Below are positions 1 through 13,469 of a stretch of DNA of 64,000 nt, piece after piece. The first letter of the stretch is position 1, and each line of letters starts with the position of its first letter. The notes beneath the pieces are model-generated. The model was not told the DNA's origin. It saw only the letters and a program-made list of their open reading frames with translations, and searched no databases. Position numbers and translations under genes: made by a program. The DNA comes from Trichuris trichiura (Eukaryota; Nematoda; Enoplea; Trichinellida; Trichuridae): the NCBI GenBank assembly GCA_037903355.1, contig JBAJFE010000005.1:1736001-1800000 (forward strand), read 5' to 3'.

Positions 1-507
1 TTGCGCAGAATGATGGAGAACTTGCGTACAGATATTTCAAATAGAGGACAATTGGAATGGAAAAAATTATCCGCATTTTTTACCCCTATGCAAATGAGCA
101 CTTGGCCTTTTACAACGAAGAAGTTTTGCCTTTGGAAGACTGCAATGGAGTGCAATTGCCGCTTCCAAAATGCTCATTGTAGGCGATGATGTTGATAAGA
201 AGAGGCACGCTCATTTTCGTTCAATTACTGACGACGAACGCGGCATCGACTTTGCTTGGCTTGTTTTTTTGGTAGAAAAAATTGTTATTTAGAGACCACT
301 GACGAAAACGCATTAAGGACTCTTTTTACACGCGCTTGTGTGAGAATAATGGACACAAACAAGGACGAAGGCGCGGAAAGAGAAAGGAAATAACCAAAAT
401 CGTTGGTCAGCCATTGTAATCACTTTAGTTGAATGTCATTTTACGTGAAGATGCGCTGATTGAAAGTATTTCTTGCACAAACTACTGTATGACCGGAAAT
501 GGCTTAC

Positions 508-3500
508 CTCGCCTAGAAAGTCGTTCGACGAATACTGGTCGTAATCCCATACGGTTATTTCGATTATTTTTTGCTCAATATCCATCTCTGACACATCTCT
601 GTATAGCATTGTTTGGTGCCACACGGGATGGCATGTTTCGGCCATTGTTTTGCTTTGGCGTCTGCTCTTTTCGCTGCGAAATGTAACGAAGAATGAGAAC
701 GGAAGATCATAATTTTTGTTTGTCGGCTCCTTTTACCTCCTATCCGGGAGAAGAAACATTTTAACGTATGGATTGCGCGCTGTACCGTCGGCTCGTGGAG
801 GCAGATCAACTGCTTCAAGCAGGTTGACCATAAGTTGACGCGCTTCTGGTATATACAGTATAGATATGCTAATCTGACCAAAAATTTGTCCTTTTGATCG
901 ACTTGCGCCGACTGACGGAATCGAGAGTTGTTGTTGCTGCTGCTTCAGTTGAAGCACTTCGGATAGCGGGGCGGTTATCATGACAATAGGCGTTTGGCCA
1001 CCAATGGTGCCACCGGCGATGGTCGACGCTATGGTCGGTAAACTGATGGACGAACCCGCCATGACGGCTGTTTGCAATTCCGGAGCAAAGCCTTAAAGCA
1101 CAGTTGAATCGGAGGCTGATGCGCTTGTGCGGCTGGTTTCGATATTACCTGGCAAGGAGAAGGGATACTCGTTTTGAGCGAGACTTGGCTGTGCAACGCT
1201 TCTGAAAAAATAAATATGCATACATAATGAGCTGATATGATTTGGCTATCCGAAGCTGCAATGAACGAACCTGGCGACTACAAGATCTATACGATTGCTG
1301 AATTTCGATTGGTTGATTGCATTGCACACTTCGTCGAACGAAGCGTTCTGCAAAGATTGACCATTCCACTCGAGCACTTCATCTCCTTCACGAGAAGAAA
1401 GGAAACAGACTATTCAAACGTGTGTAAGGCTAATTATATCCTACCGGGTACTAGCCGACCGGTTATGTCAGCCACGCTGCCGCGTTTAACTTTGGTTATG
1501 AATGCTCCGAGTCGACCGGTTGGCGTACTCCTTCCGCCGACAACCTTCAGACCCAGCGAGGTGCCAGCATGACGATGCAGTACGACCCTTCGATATATGT
1601 ACGTTCCGTCCGGACTTGACTGCCACTGCAGAGGTAGCTGAAATAACAGTGTTGTGCCGATGGGATATTACTTGTTGTTAGCCAATGCCAACCTGTCTGC
1701 CGCTGGTGATATGAGCGTTAGGTTCCACGGCCGAATGTAGCGACCTTCCCAGTTCTCCTATGTTAAAAGAAGCGATCAGAATGGAAATTGGCGCGTCTAT
1801 TGGCGCACGACTTGAACGCGCGTTTTAACGTTGCGCAAAGAGGAAGAGTTGTCAGTGCGATGCACGAGAGTACTCGGCGGTTTGAAATTGTGCGCCACCG
1901 AATTGAAGAGTCATAATGGGTTGATCTTGCGTGCATTGATTGTTCGCCAATGCATTTATCGACTCTTTGGAAAGGAAAAGGCTGATTTATCGATTGAAGT
2001 GATGCATTTTTTCCATCCTCTTTTGGAACCAATCGACTTTACGAAAGTCTAAACAGCTTCATTGACACCGCATTAGTTTTCATTGTTGAAGTTGTATCCA
2101 TCTTTGGGAGTATATTCTCTGGGTGAATTCCGCTTAGCACATATAATCACACATCCATTGCTTTCCGCTTTATTTAATTAGCATAATGATCAGATGTCCT
2201 CTTCTCTCCATTTACGGGGTATCTCTTACTTCCCTTCGAAACTCGTTATTTTTGTTGTTATTTTTCGAGGCGTGAACGTAGGTATACGTCGGTTGCTCAG
2301 TACGTAACGCTAGCTTTGCATAGCTATTGGCCCATTGAAAAGCGACCATCGCTAGGCAACGAAAGGGCGAATAATTTACGCTGGAAAATTTCCCGCATTC
2401 CATCATACCCAAGTGAGGCGATTCTGCTTTTCAGCGCCAAAAATGCAGCATCGCTTGTACTTTCCGAGTCATAGTCTTATCTGTTCTTAATTTATTTTTT
2501 TTTGATCTCGATGAAGTTACGTTTAAGCCATTATTTAGCACATTGCGTATTAAGAGCGAACCGACCTTCAATTGCAGGCAGAAAAGTAAACATAAATGCA
2601 GAACGTGTCACATTGATGATGAGATGGATAGTAAAATAATTGATTTAATACCTCTGGGAAAACCGATATGCAAACTTCCGCCTAGATTAAGATATTAATC
2701 TTTGATGTACCCGTAGTTCTTCATGACGAGTGGTTGGTGCATTTATAAAAAGTTTAGGCTGCAAGTTCAACTATGTGTAAAGGTTACATGTACAGTCTCG
2801 TGTCCATCCACAAATACCCTTATTTCAATAGGTGACGAAGGCGATTCAAATATCCTTCAGAAGCTTGTTCAAATTCTCAGCATTTGACTTAGCGTACTTC
2901 AAACACTATGTGTTGGCTCAATTTGCTGTTTCGTTTTTGAAATAGTCGCTCCTGTAGGCGATTGCTATAGTGTTCAGACGAAGCGTTTTGAGATGACCAT
3001 CCTATTTGCTGTTCACTATTTGAAAGGGGGAATTGTGTGACAACTTTTTATCCCGCGCGTGTCAAACTATTAAATGTAAATTCGGCTGCATTGACGAAAA
3101 CTTCTTTGCTTTAGGTGTCAATTAGTCTTCCTCATCCTAATTATACTTTTGCCAATTTAAACGGGTTACTGTAACTTCAAGTTATCGTGTATGCTTACCT
3201 CTGTCCGAGTAACTTTCACTTTCCATGTCTTCGTAGCTTTGACATTCCGATGTTGACGGAAGATCCTCGTCAGACGAGCTCAGCGATCTTTCCTTCGTAG
3301 AATTGACGATTAGCGGCCTGCTTCGTCGCCTGGTTGTTTGTCCATAGTGCGAAGACGGCTGCATTCTGTCTCTTGTAAAAGGCAACGTTGAACCATCGGG
3401 TGGGCGATATTCCCCAGACATCTCTTTAAGTGACCTTATTTGGTCACTTCTGTCTTCTCTATACTTTTCCGGTCGACCGCGTGCTAAAGCCGTATAATGC

Positions 3501-6500
3501 AATTGATCGGCTCCACTTTCCGAACTTCCGGCTGCCGACGGCGACCGATGAAGTCTTCTTTGCGTTCCTTCAAGTTCTTTTGCATCTGCAACAAGGAAGT
3601 AAAACTTTTTTTTGTATTGTCAATTGACTGTACAAAGGGAAGCGCGTTTAGGTTGCGACCTATAGTAGTCGCAAAGCGTCATCGATTATTGATAACAAAG
3701 CATTTTGCTAAGTGACATGTTGCATTACAAATTGAAAGTTTCTCTTTCGGTGACAAAGCTTCCCGTTGGCGTATTCGTTGTTCGAAAATGGTCAAAACAC
3801 TTTTTTGCCGAAGCGTTGACATTTTTGAATAGTGATCACGTGACCAGCGGAACAACTTTGCCGCCTAATGAGAAAGCGCTTGACTAGACTATTATTGATA
3901 AATGAATAAAGTTGAACTGTTTGGTTTTTCGTGAATATTAAATTTAAAATTATGGCCGATAGCAGATTGTTTAATATACCTGCTTCGTATAGTGATACCT
4001 CTTGTTGCTTCGTTATTTTGTGCTGTTTGGTAGAATTTGTTTGCTTGAACAATTGGGGCGATTCTTTGGCTGCTAAAAGCTGTTGGGATTGTCGTCGAGA
4101 GGATGACATTGTTTGTACTGTCGACGGCTGCCCGGTGTGGCGGTACTCGGCTTGTTCATAGGGCTTTGCCAACTTGTCATCTTTTGCTTGCGGTTCTGTC
4201 ATAGTTTCCATTTGACGCTGTTGCTGTTTCTCCGTTTCCTGCGCAATCTCTTCCAAAGGCTCCTGAAGACGAGGAGCTTTCTGTTGAACAGATTCCAGTC
4301 TCGAAGGAGATCTGCCATCCGTATGCGCCTTTTCCGATGGTTGCGTTTGTACCCGTTGTGGAACCGGTCGAGCGCTGTCCTCACTTTTTGCACGAGCAAC
4401 TGCTGTTGTTTGAAGGAGTGCAGATGGCTGTTTGTTAGGTTCACTTTTGACCTTTCCAATATGAGCTTTTTGGTGAACTGTTGCATTTTGACTAACCGGT
4501 GAAACCGTGTCCGGAGCAACTGATCCTCTTCTCTCTTTAGATGTCTTTCGAGTCACCGACTTTGCGCCACTTTCGCGTCTTTGCTCACGCGCTTGGTCAG
4601 TACGGGTATCTCGGTCGCTCTGCTCATTGGTAACTGTGTAGCGGCGGTCCTATGCAAAACGGAAGAAAGTATGATATTAATGATTTTCTCGACGTATCTG
4701 AACGTATACTGTCATCAAGCCTCAGAGAAATAGAGAAGAACCGTAGCATAAAACTAAGTTTACCTGAAGTGACTGTCGACGCTGTAAGGCGTTGGTCCCC
4801 TTAGATGTCCAGCGATCATTGTTTGCAGGCGAGGCGGAAAGATCGTGGCGCGCATCCCTTGGAGAGGGTACTTTCTGCTCAGAGCTGACAACTGACCCAG
4901 CTGTTCGTTTTTCTTCGTCTTGTAGTCGACCTTGGTCATTTATAGCATCTTTCTTGGCCTCTTGCTGCCGTTGATCAGCTTTTAGACCTTCTTGACCTCT
5001 TTGCACCGGTGTAACAGGGCGGTCCAATGCAGCCGTCGCGCCGGGACTTTCGGCAGGCAATAATGGTGGCTCTTCGCTGGAAGCGCGGTCTTTGTCGCCC
5101 GAGTAGAACCATTTACCCGTTTTGGCCAAAATCTGTTGCCTTTGCTGGCACAGCGAACATGACCAAATGGTCTGCAACGGAAGAGTCAGACATGAAACGT
5201 TTTACAGCTTGTGCAGTTGTTTACTTTTTGCTGAGTTGCCGAGCCCGTTGGGCTTTTATCCTTGGTTGGCAAGTTACCCGGTTTCACTTGGTCTGCCTAA
5301 AAGGGGAAGCATTTAAAAGACTTAGGTCGCATCTCTTTTCCGATGCGTATGTAAGCTTCTTATGTTATTATTGATGTTCAAGTTGGTCCTCCCATGCAGA
5401 GAGAATGTATTAGCAAGGAGTTTTTTTTTAATTTCGTAACTTACCGATTCCGCGGTTATTCTTTGCGAATTTTTCTTGCTCATTGTGGGAAAGATAACTT
5501 TATACCACTTGCTTTCCTTTGGTTTCTGCTCCTTTTCATTGCGGCTCTTAAAAATGCCGTCCAGCTAGTGTTCCTCCGCGTTATCCCGTTGCGTGTTTGG
5601 GCCAAATGCACCGGTCAAAGGCGGTGCCGTGATTTTGCCGATGGGTACTTGCACTCCGTATACTGCTTATTGCCTAATGTTGCCTTGCTACGGCTTCGTT
5701 TAAACATGCCGAAATTGCTCTTTCAAAGTTTCGTCGAAATGCAAAACACTTTACAGCATTAGGGTGACTAAATTGCTTTATAAGCAATAGAAACATTTGG
5801 CATTCTGGCCTGTAAGTTTAGAAATCGTCCAACTCAACGAGAAGAAGGTTATCGTTATCTACGAACGTTGGCTTGAAGCGGTTGCGAGATAAAGTAGCAA
5901 TTTTCGTTTTGTCTGAGAACGCATGGTCCAAGCGTAACAGAGAAACGTTTGTGAAGCTTTTTACGCTTGGAAAACTTGACTGCGTGTGTTAGTTGAACCT
6001 GATTATTGTTTTTGTAGATTTGAACTCATTACAAGGCACGCTTTGCCTGCAGAATGTTCTTCAGCATCGTCTAAGCAATATTGTTACCTAAAGCACTCTT
6101 GCTACAGATGAAAACATCTATAAAGCAACGAAGAAAAGCGTACAGACAAAGCTTGATACCTTGCTAGAGCAGTCTACACCTACTAAGCAATTAGTCGTTG
6201 CAGGGAGTGCCCTCATTGAGTTATGAGGCTATCGCTGTAGTATTATTGCCATCTATTAATGTTGCACTGTCTCGTGTGTACATTAGTGGTTCCCGTACAT
6301 ATTCTGTTTTTTATTACCACTACAGAGTTGCTACATTATAATGCAGGCTTGTATGTTGCCATTTTCCTCAGTTGTAGGCTAATCCACTTGTTTTGAGTTT
6401 TTAAAGGTAGACTGCACTAACCCGTGATGTTTCACAGGTTTTAATCTTATGGATGGGTTCTTTATGTTCTTTACGACCTTATCGCGTCTTGCGGTTCTCC

Positions 6501-9500
6501 TTACTGAGGCTAAAATTGGTTCGATACCGTTCGGTTCACGCAGTGCTTTAAGACTAAGCTCAAATCTACGCCTATACATAAGTCGGCGTTTGGTCAGCAT
6601 AGAGCTGGCCAACGGCTACAGTGAAAGCTGCGTGGTTCCTGCATTAGGTGCATTGACTGCGCGTCTCAAGTTAGGACAGTTTCGATTCACGCTTCGAACG
6701 AATTGGAATCGTAAATTGGCGACTCGCAGTATGTATTATATGTGTTTCAACTGAAGGTATGATAGGGAATACTGAACTTAAGGTTAAGCGATTATTAATA
6801 TTAATAAGCGAGAAGCAGTTGGTCAAATTCGTCCGCTACTGTTTTCAAAGAACACCAGCTCGTACTTACCAATTTCATCCCGATTCTTCAACGCTTTGAT
6901 AATTTAATAGTAATTTCCGTTGTTCTATGGCAACAGTATAGCATGATTTATCAAAAAGAAGTAAAAATAAGGTGACATAATTTAGATAGACAAACTAGCT
7001 CCCGTCTGGCTTGAGGTTAAACTAAAATTATTTAAATTTGGCCGTGGCTAGAAATTCGGTCGTGAAATAGTGGAAAACAGGATAACAGCAATGCGGCGTC
7101 ACTGATGGGCTGAAGTATTCTAGTATGAGCTTTACTCTGCGGTCAGTCTTCTACAACCGTTAAATCTTGTTTTTGCCTGTGCAGTTGTTCTCATAGTTAT
7201 TTGACTGGAACTTATCGCTTTATATTGGTGAGTTTTAAATTTGGTGAACTTTTTGGGAACTTGCGAGAAATAGAGAACGTTTTTGCCTAAAACGTGTTCC
7301 GAAGTAAGAAGTCAATTGGTTTGTATGAGCAAGCTTTTCTTCAAAAAATAAGGTTACATGAAACACATTTGCACTTTTTGGTCGTTACATGCTAAAAGTC
7401 TACCGTAATCTTATGTGCTACGAATGCACGCTTAAAACCCTTTGTAGAGTCTTGGCAAAGAAATCAATTTCTTCAATGTTGTAACTGTAACATTCTGCCT
7501 AGTGTTAATATTTGAGGTGATGTGGTCAGGTGAGAAAAATTGTAATGTTAACGCGCCGCTTTTGTGATATCTTACCTTTACTTTTATCTGCAATCTTCCG
7601 CCGCATCTGGCGCACGATCTCAGCTGGCAGTAGTAACACTTATGGCCAATGCCGTCGGCAAACTTGGTCTTCTGGCAAATTTGACATATGGCGTCATCCA
7701 TTGTGCCGACAAGCTTTCTTGCCACCTCCATGCGCTCTTCGATCTGCTTTTCGATATCGCGTAGTTGCTTTTCATATTTCCTAAACGGGTATCCGCTGAA
7801 CGAACAGAAAGACGACTTTTGCCCTTGGATGCCATCTATCTCAAACATGCAGAGCGTAACAACAGACATGGCAAACTTTTGTTCAAAACTGCAGGATAAG
7901 GGTGTTACGAGTCTTTAAAAGCGGTTTTGTCGGAGCGCGGTGGAAAAATCAATGTCTAAAAGGCTCAATTGCGAAGCAGCAGTTCTTTTTTCTTCTTGAC
8001 GCCCGTCTCGGTTGGGCAAGAGGATACTGGCTGTGACGTCATAATAACGTGACAAGACCTTCGCACTTTTCATGGGCTCTCGTAAACTGTTTTCCAGTTT
8101 CCATCGTAATTGCTCCCTAAATCGAAACAAAATGTTCGATATTGTGTGCTGGGACGACTTCTTTTTTTCCAACTGGAAGGGACGGAATTTTTTTTTGACA
8201 GCGGAAGCGACTTCACTTTGGCAACTCTTTCGATCTGTACTCGAGTTAGCGACTCCCTCTTCCAAGGCGTTTTACTGCTGCTAGTTTGGTTACATTTGAT
8301 TTTCAATGGCAATGACTAACTCGGAATATTGGCTGTGAAACACTCGCCGTTCGCTTCATTAGCAACGCAGAAGAGGTTTGAATTGATCGAAGCAAAATGC
8401 AAAACACTGAAGTGCTTACAGCGTCGAATTGCGATTGAGACAGCAACGGCCACGCGACGCATTCTTGAATACCGCTTAAACAACAGCTCGAGCCACTTTG
8501 TCAAACGTTATTTGAACGTTATACTGACTTCCAAAGAATCCCTTATAGCCGGCGGGTTTCTTTGTTGCATTTGCAAATTTACATAAGTGAGAGACAGTGA
8601 GTTGTAAAAAGCGACCAGGTAAAACAAAAGATTAACATGAACGCAGGATGTTTCCACAGTGGACGCCTCAGAGAGTTGGTGTTAACGCTTTACTTTGCAC
8701 GCCGTCAGCCACTTCGATCATTCCAAAATGACCAATCGCCTGATCTGCCATGTCAAGCAGGAAGTCTCAGCTGTTACAATGACGTCACAGTACTCCAGCC
8801 TTTCCCAAGGTTGAAGAAACGTTAATTTTGATTGCTCAATAGCTGAGCTACCGGTGAAAAATTGATCAACAAAAAGGCTGTAGCAAAAATGCAACGCTTT
8901 TAGCCTGCAGACTTAAAAAAGAGCCGATATCCATTGGGACTGGTGAAACGGCAGATTTACTAGCTTCAGTCCAAGTGCACAGAATTCGTTTTACTTTGAC
9001 GCTATTGCAATCTAGGTGTACTCATCGTTTCTCCCGACGAACGCTGCTGAAAACTTGTTTTCCTCGCGGGCAGCTGGAAGTTGCCAAGTTTTCGTATTAT
9101 CCGGCAGATTTGGCGATCTCTCACGCTCACCATTTGCCGACCGAAAAAGTTTGGGTTGCACAAATGCAAAAAAGTGTCATCTCTTGCAAATAGAAGACGG
9201 AAAGCGCCACATAGCAAATAAGAACTGTGTGTTAACGTGTTAGTTATCTTCCAGACGCTTTTCGGCGTTGGCGGTTTGCGTGGTCAGTATTCGCTTGTCC
9301 ATGGCGCGCAGCAACCAAAACCGTATAACGAATCGCCTATATTGCTGCTTTTAACAAAATATCGATTGGCGTTTCATTACAGAGTATGTAAGTCATTAAG
9401 CACCCGTGCTGCTTCGTCTGTCGACACTTATTCTTGGATGTCCTGAATCAGTGTGTCCGTAGAAGTCCTAAGGACTGCGAGACTGTGCCAAAGATCCGCC

Positions 9501-10145
9501 CTGTGCAACCTGGTGTTCTAAAAGCTTTTTTACGGATGGAAAAGCAAAACTCATTTTGACTTGAGAGAGCGAGAGGAGGGCTCATCGTATGTATGCGGTT
9601 AAACTACTGAAGTGCAAGCAAGTTGTCGCTTCTTTGGTATCCGTGTTTGTAATCACTGCGAAGCGTCCAAGGGAGGGAGGAGACAGTCAATTTGCATTGG
9701 CATTTTTGCTTGTCGTTCTTTTGTCACCGCTCGCATCTCCTTGGACATCTCCGCTGGAAGCGTAATTTATGGAATAACCGTAAATGGAAATTGGGTGAGA
9801 ACGCGTTGGCAAAATGAAATAGAGGTAGGAAGCGATTCCCATCTCAGCGAGCCGTTGCAGTAAACAAAGGCCAGTGCAAACGATGCAGGCTAAATGATCG
9901 CGTTGATTGGATTTTGTCAATTTGCTGCCGAAACAATTGACGACCAAGAAGAAGCGTTAGATTGAAGACTCCGAAGTGACAGCTCCTCCAAATGGATATT
10001 CGGAAATGAAAAATGCAAAATTGTTCGCTTACTGCTTCAATTCTTGCTCCTGGGACTCTTCGACCTTCTGCCGTTGGAGCACCCGCTCGATGATCTGTCG
10101 TTCCTCTTCGGTCAGGTGACTTAGGTCAGGCATCACGTCGGTCAT
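508..10145 (-). CDS. unc-10: RIM / UNC-10 presynaptic active-zone scaffold (C-terminus outside window)
   Basis: RIM proteins bind Rab3 and Munc13 at the active zone and organise synaptic-vesicle priming and Ca-channel placement. Eleven phase-consistent exons were read on the minus strand: 10033-10145, 7576-7780, 4764-5171, 3980-4649, 3199-3585, 1693-1757, 1445-1637, 1271-1385, 1149-1201, 737-1091 and 508-673 (910 codons so far). The start ATG gives MTDVMPDLSHLTEEERQII, typical of UNC-10. Exons 2-3 carry a coiled coil and a FYVE-type zinc finger with four CxxC pairs (CQIC, CYYC, CARC, CSLC). Exons 3-5 are a low-complexity, Gln/Ser/Arg-rich linker. Exons 7-8 form a PDZ domain (SLGLKVVGG, LGAFITKVKRGSVAD, GDEVLEWNGQSLQ). 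Exons 10-11 begin the C2A domain (NPYVKMFLLPDR, HPVWHQTM, DFLGE). The rest of C2A and C2B should lie left of the window. Introns reach about 2.3 kb, far longer than elsewhere here. Very confident in family, less in the linker splice choices. Confidence 0.93.
7576..7780 (-). CDS. unc-10: UNC-10 exon 2: Rab-binding coiled coil plus first six zinc-finger cysteines
   Basis: This exon encodes a charged helix (KYEKQLRDIEKQIEERMEVA) followed by CQICQKTKFADGIGHKC and CARCGG, the RIM-type zinc finger that with its flanking helices contacts Rab3-GTP and Munc13 C2A. The finger is completed by CSLC at the start of the next exon (4764-5171), across a 2.4-kb intron. Exon phases fit: it enters in phase 2 from exon 1 and leaves in phase 0. 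Confidence 0.92.
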
Positions 10146-12878
10146 TTTAAACAGCGTCGTCGTAACGGCCGTAGGTCACTGCCGCAGAGACCGAAACGTT
10201 GTTTACTAAGTAAACGAGCGTCCGAGTCGTTGCTGTATCCGCTGCCGGGAGGCAAATAGGCGCAATGGGCCCTCTCGTGCCGACTCCGCATTGGAGTCAA
10301 CGGAGGAAAACAGTAGCAGTATAAGTAATGACTGCGACAGACGGACAGAAGATGGTCAGCCGGCACGCAAACTGTGTGCACGTAGAGCAGAGAATGACAG
10401 TAAATGCCGCCAGTCGTCGGATAAATTCTCTTCTGTAAACAAACGTACGGTTGGTGGATCAACAGGTGCGTCTGCGTGATACAGTCTGGTCGGTAACTAT
10501 TGGAGAACTTTTAAGAAGCTCAGTGGTAGCCGATCGGCGTATATGTACTATTTTATGTTTGTCTTATTGGCAAACGTATTTATTGTTGTACCAAATAGCA
10601 GGAAGCGTTCGTGCAACACAACGGCTGCTGAAGAAATGGTCAACGTGAGCAAAAAGAACAAATAGTAGCATTGCATGCTGTTACCAATGAAAGGGATAGC
10701 CAGTGGTGATTCAGTGATTCGTCTTCTTACCTGCGGCTCAATTGCCGAAGTGGCCGTTTCCTTCCGCTTTTCGCCAGTTCTCTTTTATGGGCTTTCTATC
10801 AGGGCTTTGTCCAAAGGTTGCGCAGAGATGCTTTGTCTGTACGTAGCCGCAGCGGTGGCTGTTTTCCCTTTCTTGAATTTAGTGCTACTGCGGCTGTCAG
10901 TTGCGCCTTGGAAGAGTAATAGCGGCGAGGGAAAATCAATAGCCACCAACGTTTCATATCGCTAAACCCATCTGAATTTGTCTGCTTTAGGGGGAATCGG
11001 CTGGCTGCACACATATTAGCCTTAATCGAACGTCGCAGGCGTGAGCGCACGCGACCAGTCAAGCGCCGATTCACCCTCGGCGCAACGGTGCGTTCAGTCG
11101 CGCCGGCGATCCTCTTTCCGTCCATCATTTTTCGCCCGTAATCATTACCTTTTCCGCCCGTAGTTCCACTTTAACTTTACGCTCATTGACGGCGCTGCAA
11201 TCGTATATTCAAACAATCATTTCCGTCCATATTCGGTTAGCTATAGCTGAAAGGAGAACCGCCGTTTTGTCGTTCAATGAACGAGAGAGATGAGCGCCAA
11301 TTGACGGCGAAGAGGTGTCGGTTTTCTCATTTCATTTGGGACTATTCCAACAGCTCGTCGTTACCGCCATTTCTGGTTGCCCATTTGCGTGTGCCAGCTT
11401 CATTAGTCAGGTGTGCCGATCGATCCCCGTTTGACCGTATTCACCGCGGATGGCAATTTTGTAATCTCTTATCAATCGACCACAGATGGAGGAGAGAGCG
11501 AAAGAGAGAGCAAGGGATACTCGTGCGAACGATCACCAATAGCAGTAACGTGCATTTCGTCTGTGAAATCGTCTGGCCAACTTTTATCGAACTACTTAAA
11601 CATAGCGTTACACGTTACGTTCCTCTGCCGACTTAGATTTCGATCGCGTTGTAACAATTTCTTCCATAACGTCTTACAGACGGAATGCATTTAGCCGATA
11701 CGTCAGTCTTCAGTTGTTGATGTAAGAATAGCGTTTTTTGCCTTCGCGGAACACTTGACACTTTATAACTGAGTTCTCGTTTCACGTCCTCTGTTGTCTT
11801 TGTCTCTTTTGAATTGGAAGCTTCTTAATTGGTCGTTCGTTTGACTAGTTGTGAATTATTCATTCTTACAAGAGCGCAATGAGCAAACTCTAAGTGAATG
11901 ATTTCAATTTTGTTATCTTAATGACTTTGCAGAGCCGGCTTAGTCAACTGCGTGTTCAATTGCAGCGGTATCCCGCTGTTTCACGAATATTTGTTCGTAT
12001 TCCTTTGCACGAATATTTGTTCGTATTCCTTTGCTTTTTGAAATTTAAACTAACGGCGATTAAGCAGGAAAAGGAAGCCGCGTGATGAACTGACTCGCTC
12101 AAAGGTTAACCGCTGGCAAATGTAGCGACAAATAGTACTTTGCTGTCGCAGGACCAGTGTCGCAGCTTTTGCAGTAGAGCTGACGTAAAAGCGTACGACC
12201 TCCTATTTAACAATGAATATCGTTTGTTTTTAAGCTGACGCGTGAGTTATCCTTTGAACGTTAGTCATTTTATTAATGGTTTGCAGTTTTTAAAAGAACT
12301 TGTCCATGTCAACGTAATTTTCACGTCTTAAAGCATAGCGAACTGTGACTGAACATCTTTCCGCAGCGGGAAGGAAAAAGAAACTGAATCTTTTTCCTTT
12401 GCGACGAACCGCCTTGTGATGAGTCATCAAGTGCGGAGAATTTTTCAATCAAGTCAACGAGTCTACTTACACAGTGTTGCCCCTGTTCAACCGTAACCGT
12501 TTTGTTTGTTTGTTTGTTGTTTAAATTTTTGCAACCCTTTGTAGCGAACGAGCGCTGTCTCAGCTTGCTCAGTGATTTATGATTTTTCAGTCATGAGTAC
12601 GTCGCTTTCATTGAGTGGCACCTCAGAGTGACGCCCATTGATGCCCATTTTGCGCTGATAGGCGTGCAGTCCCAATTTATTGTTATTGTTACTTAACTGA
12701 GCAAAAAACTATTCTAATACGATTTTCCAACAAAGCTCATGTCTACGCACATATTTTCCGCTTGACCTTTCATATCTGGCTAGCAATAAATCTTGTTCGC
12801 AAATTCAATCAGCTACAGTATACGTACGGTTTTAACTGAATTCAGGAACACTTAAGAGGCGTCAAAGTAGTCAGCTTT
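10146..12878. other. Upstream region of unc-10, no gene recognised
   Basis: About 2.7 kb upstream of the unc-10 start codon. Open frames here are short and show no recognisable domains or phase-compatible splice patterns. The stretch probably contains the unc-10 promoter and 5' untranslated sequence. It also holds a 26-bp perfect tandem duplication, listed separately. No other structure was seen. Confidence 0.5.
11982..12033. repeat. 26-bp perfect tandem duplication
   Basis: The 26-bp unit beginning CACGAATATTTGTTCGTATT occurs twice head to tail with no mismatch. Each unit contains the imperfect palindrome ACGAATATTTGTTCGT. It lies about 1.8 kb upstream of the unc-10 start, so it could be a recent replication-slippage product or a duplicated binding site; the sequence alone does not decide. 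Confidence 0.9.
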
Positions 12879-13469
12879 TCACTTCGTACCTATGAGCAAA
12901 ATAGAAACCGTCCGATGATGTATTATGTTTTTAGCAAATAGAAAAAAGGCATATACGCTATTGTGGAGCAGGTTTCTTGTTTGTTCCTGATGATCCGTTC
13001 TGTTTAGGCCAAGCATTGAATCAGTGTGAAAAAACATGAGGAAGAAGATAAGCATGACCTTATAATAGCGAAGATGCAGGTCACGTGCTATTATAGAAAA
13101 TAGGAAAAGGTCTGCTGTTGTTTTTTTCGCAGCGCAAAAATGTATGCTGATCTGAACTTGCTCATTCGAATGTCCATATAAGTCTTCTATGCTTGAGCGT
13201 GATTGACGCTTGAAATTTTTTTGACTTGATTTAACACAACAAATTTTTGGAAACTTTTTTAAAGCGGTGGTTGAAATCCTGTCGTATGAATGCTGCCATA
13301 TTTCCTCGAATGGAGCAGCACATCTGAAATTCGTCAGTCTGAAGTTCCGTTGCTGAAGGGTTGCATGGACAGCCTGTACAGTTGATAGGGTTTCGTTGTC
13401 AGGGTACTCTTTAAGAAAAAACGATAAGCCTGGATGAGCTGTTGGTTTCGCGAGATGTTTAATTTGCAT
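12879..13469 (-). CDS. 196-codon open frame, unrecognised (doubtful gene)
   Basis: This is the longest uninterrupted frame in the 10-17 kb interval and it starts with ATG. The N-terminal half looks moderately protein-like (mixed charged residues, LSTVQAVHATLQQRNFRLTN). The C-terminal half is rich in Phe, Ile, Leu and His and resembles translated AT-rich intergenic DNA. There is no signal peptide and no motif I recognise. It may be a single-exon gene, a fragment of a spliced gene whose coding part is mostly the first 80 residues, or chance. Confidence 0.25.
   Translation of the reverse strand: MQIKHLAKPTAHPGLSFFLKEYPDNETLSTVQAVHATLQQRNFRLTNFRCAAPFEEIWQHSYDRISTTALKKFPKICCVKSSQKNFKRQSRSSIEDLYGHSNEQVQISIHFCAAKKTTADLFLFSIIARDLHLRYYKVMLIFFLMFFHTDSMLGLNRTDHQEQTRNLLHNSVYAFFLFAKNIIHHRTVSILLIGTK

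Noticed and set aside
1..300. Plus-strand 62-codon frame at the left edge, and an overlapping ATG frame starting MEKIIRIFYPYANEHL
   Set aside because: The long frame starts with TTG and neither has a recognisable motif. On the minus strand I could not find the expected continuation of the UNC-10 C2A domain either, so this is probably intron or the tail of an unknown gene. Left uncalled.
4113..4502. 129-codon plus-strand frame rich in Arg, Leu and Cys
   Set aside because: It is exactly antisense to UNC-10 exon 4, whose low-complexity sequence keeps several frames open.
7530..7918. Overlapping plus-strand frames of 66-84 codons
   Set aside because: They are antisense shadows of the zinc-finger exon of UNC-10, which is firmly identified by its eight cysteines.
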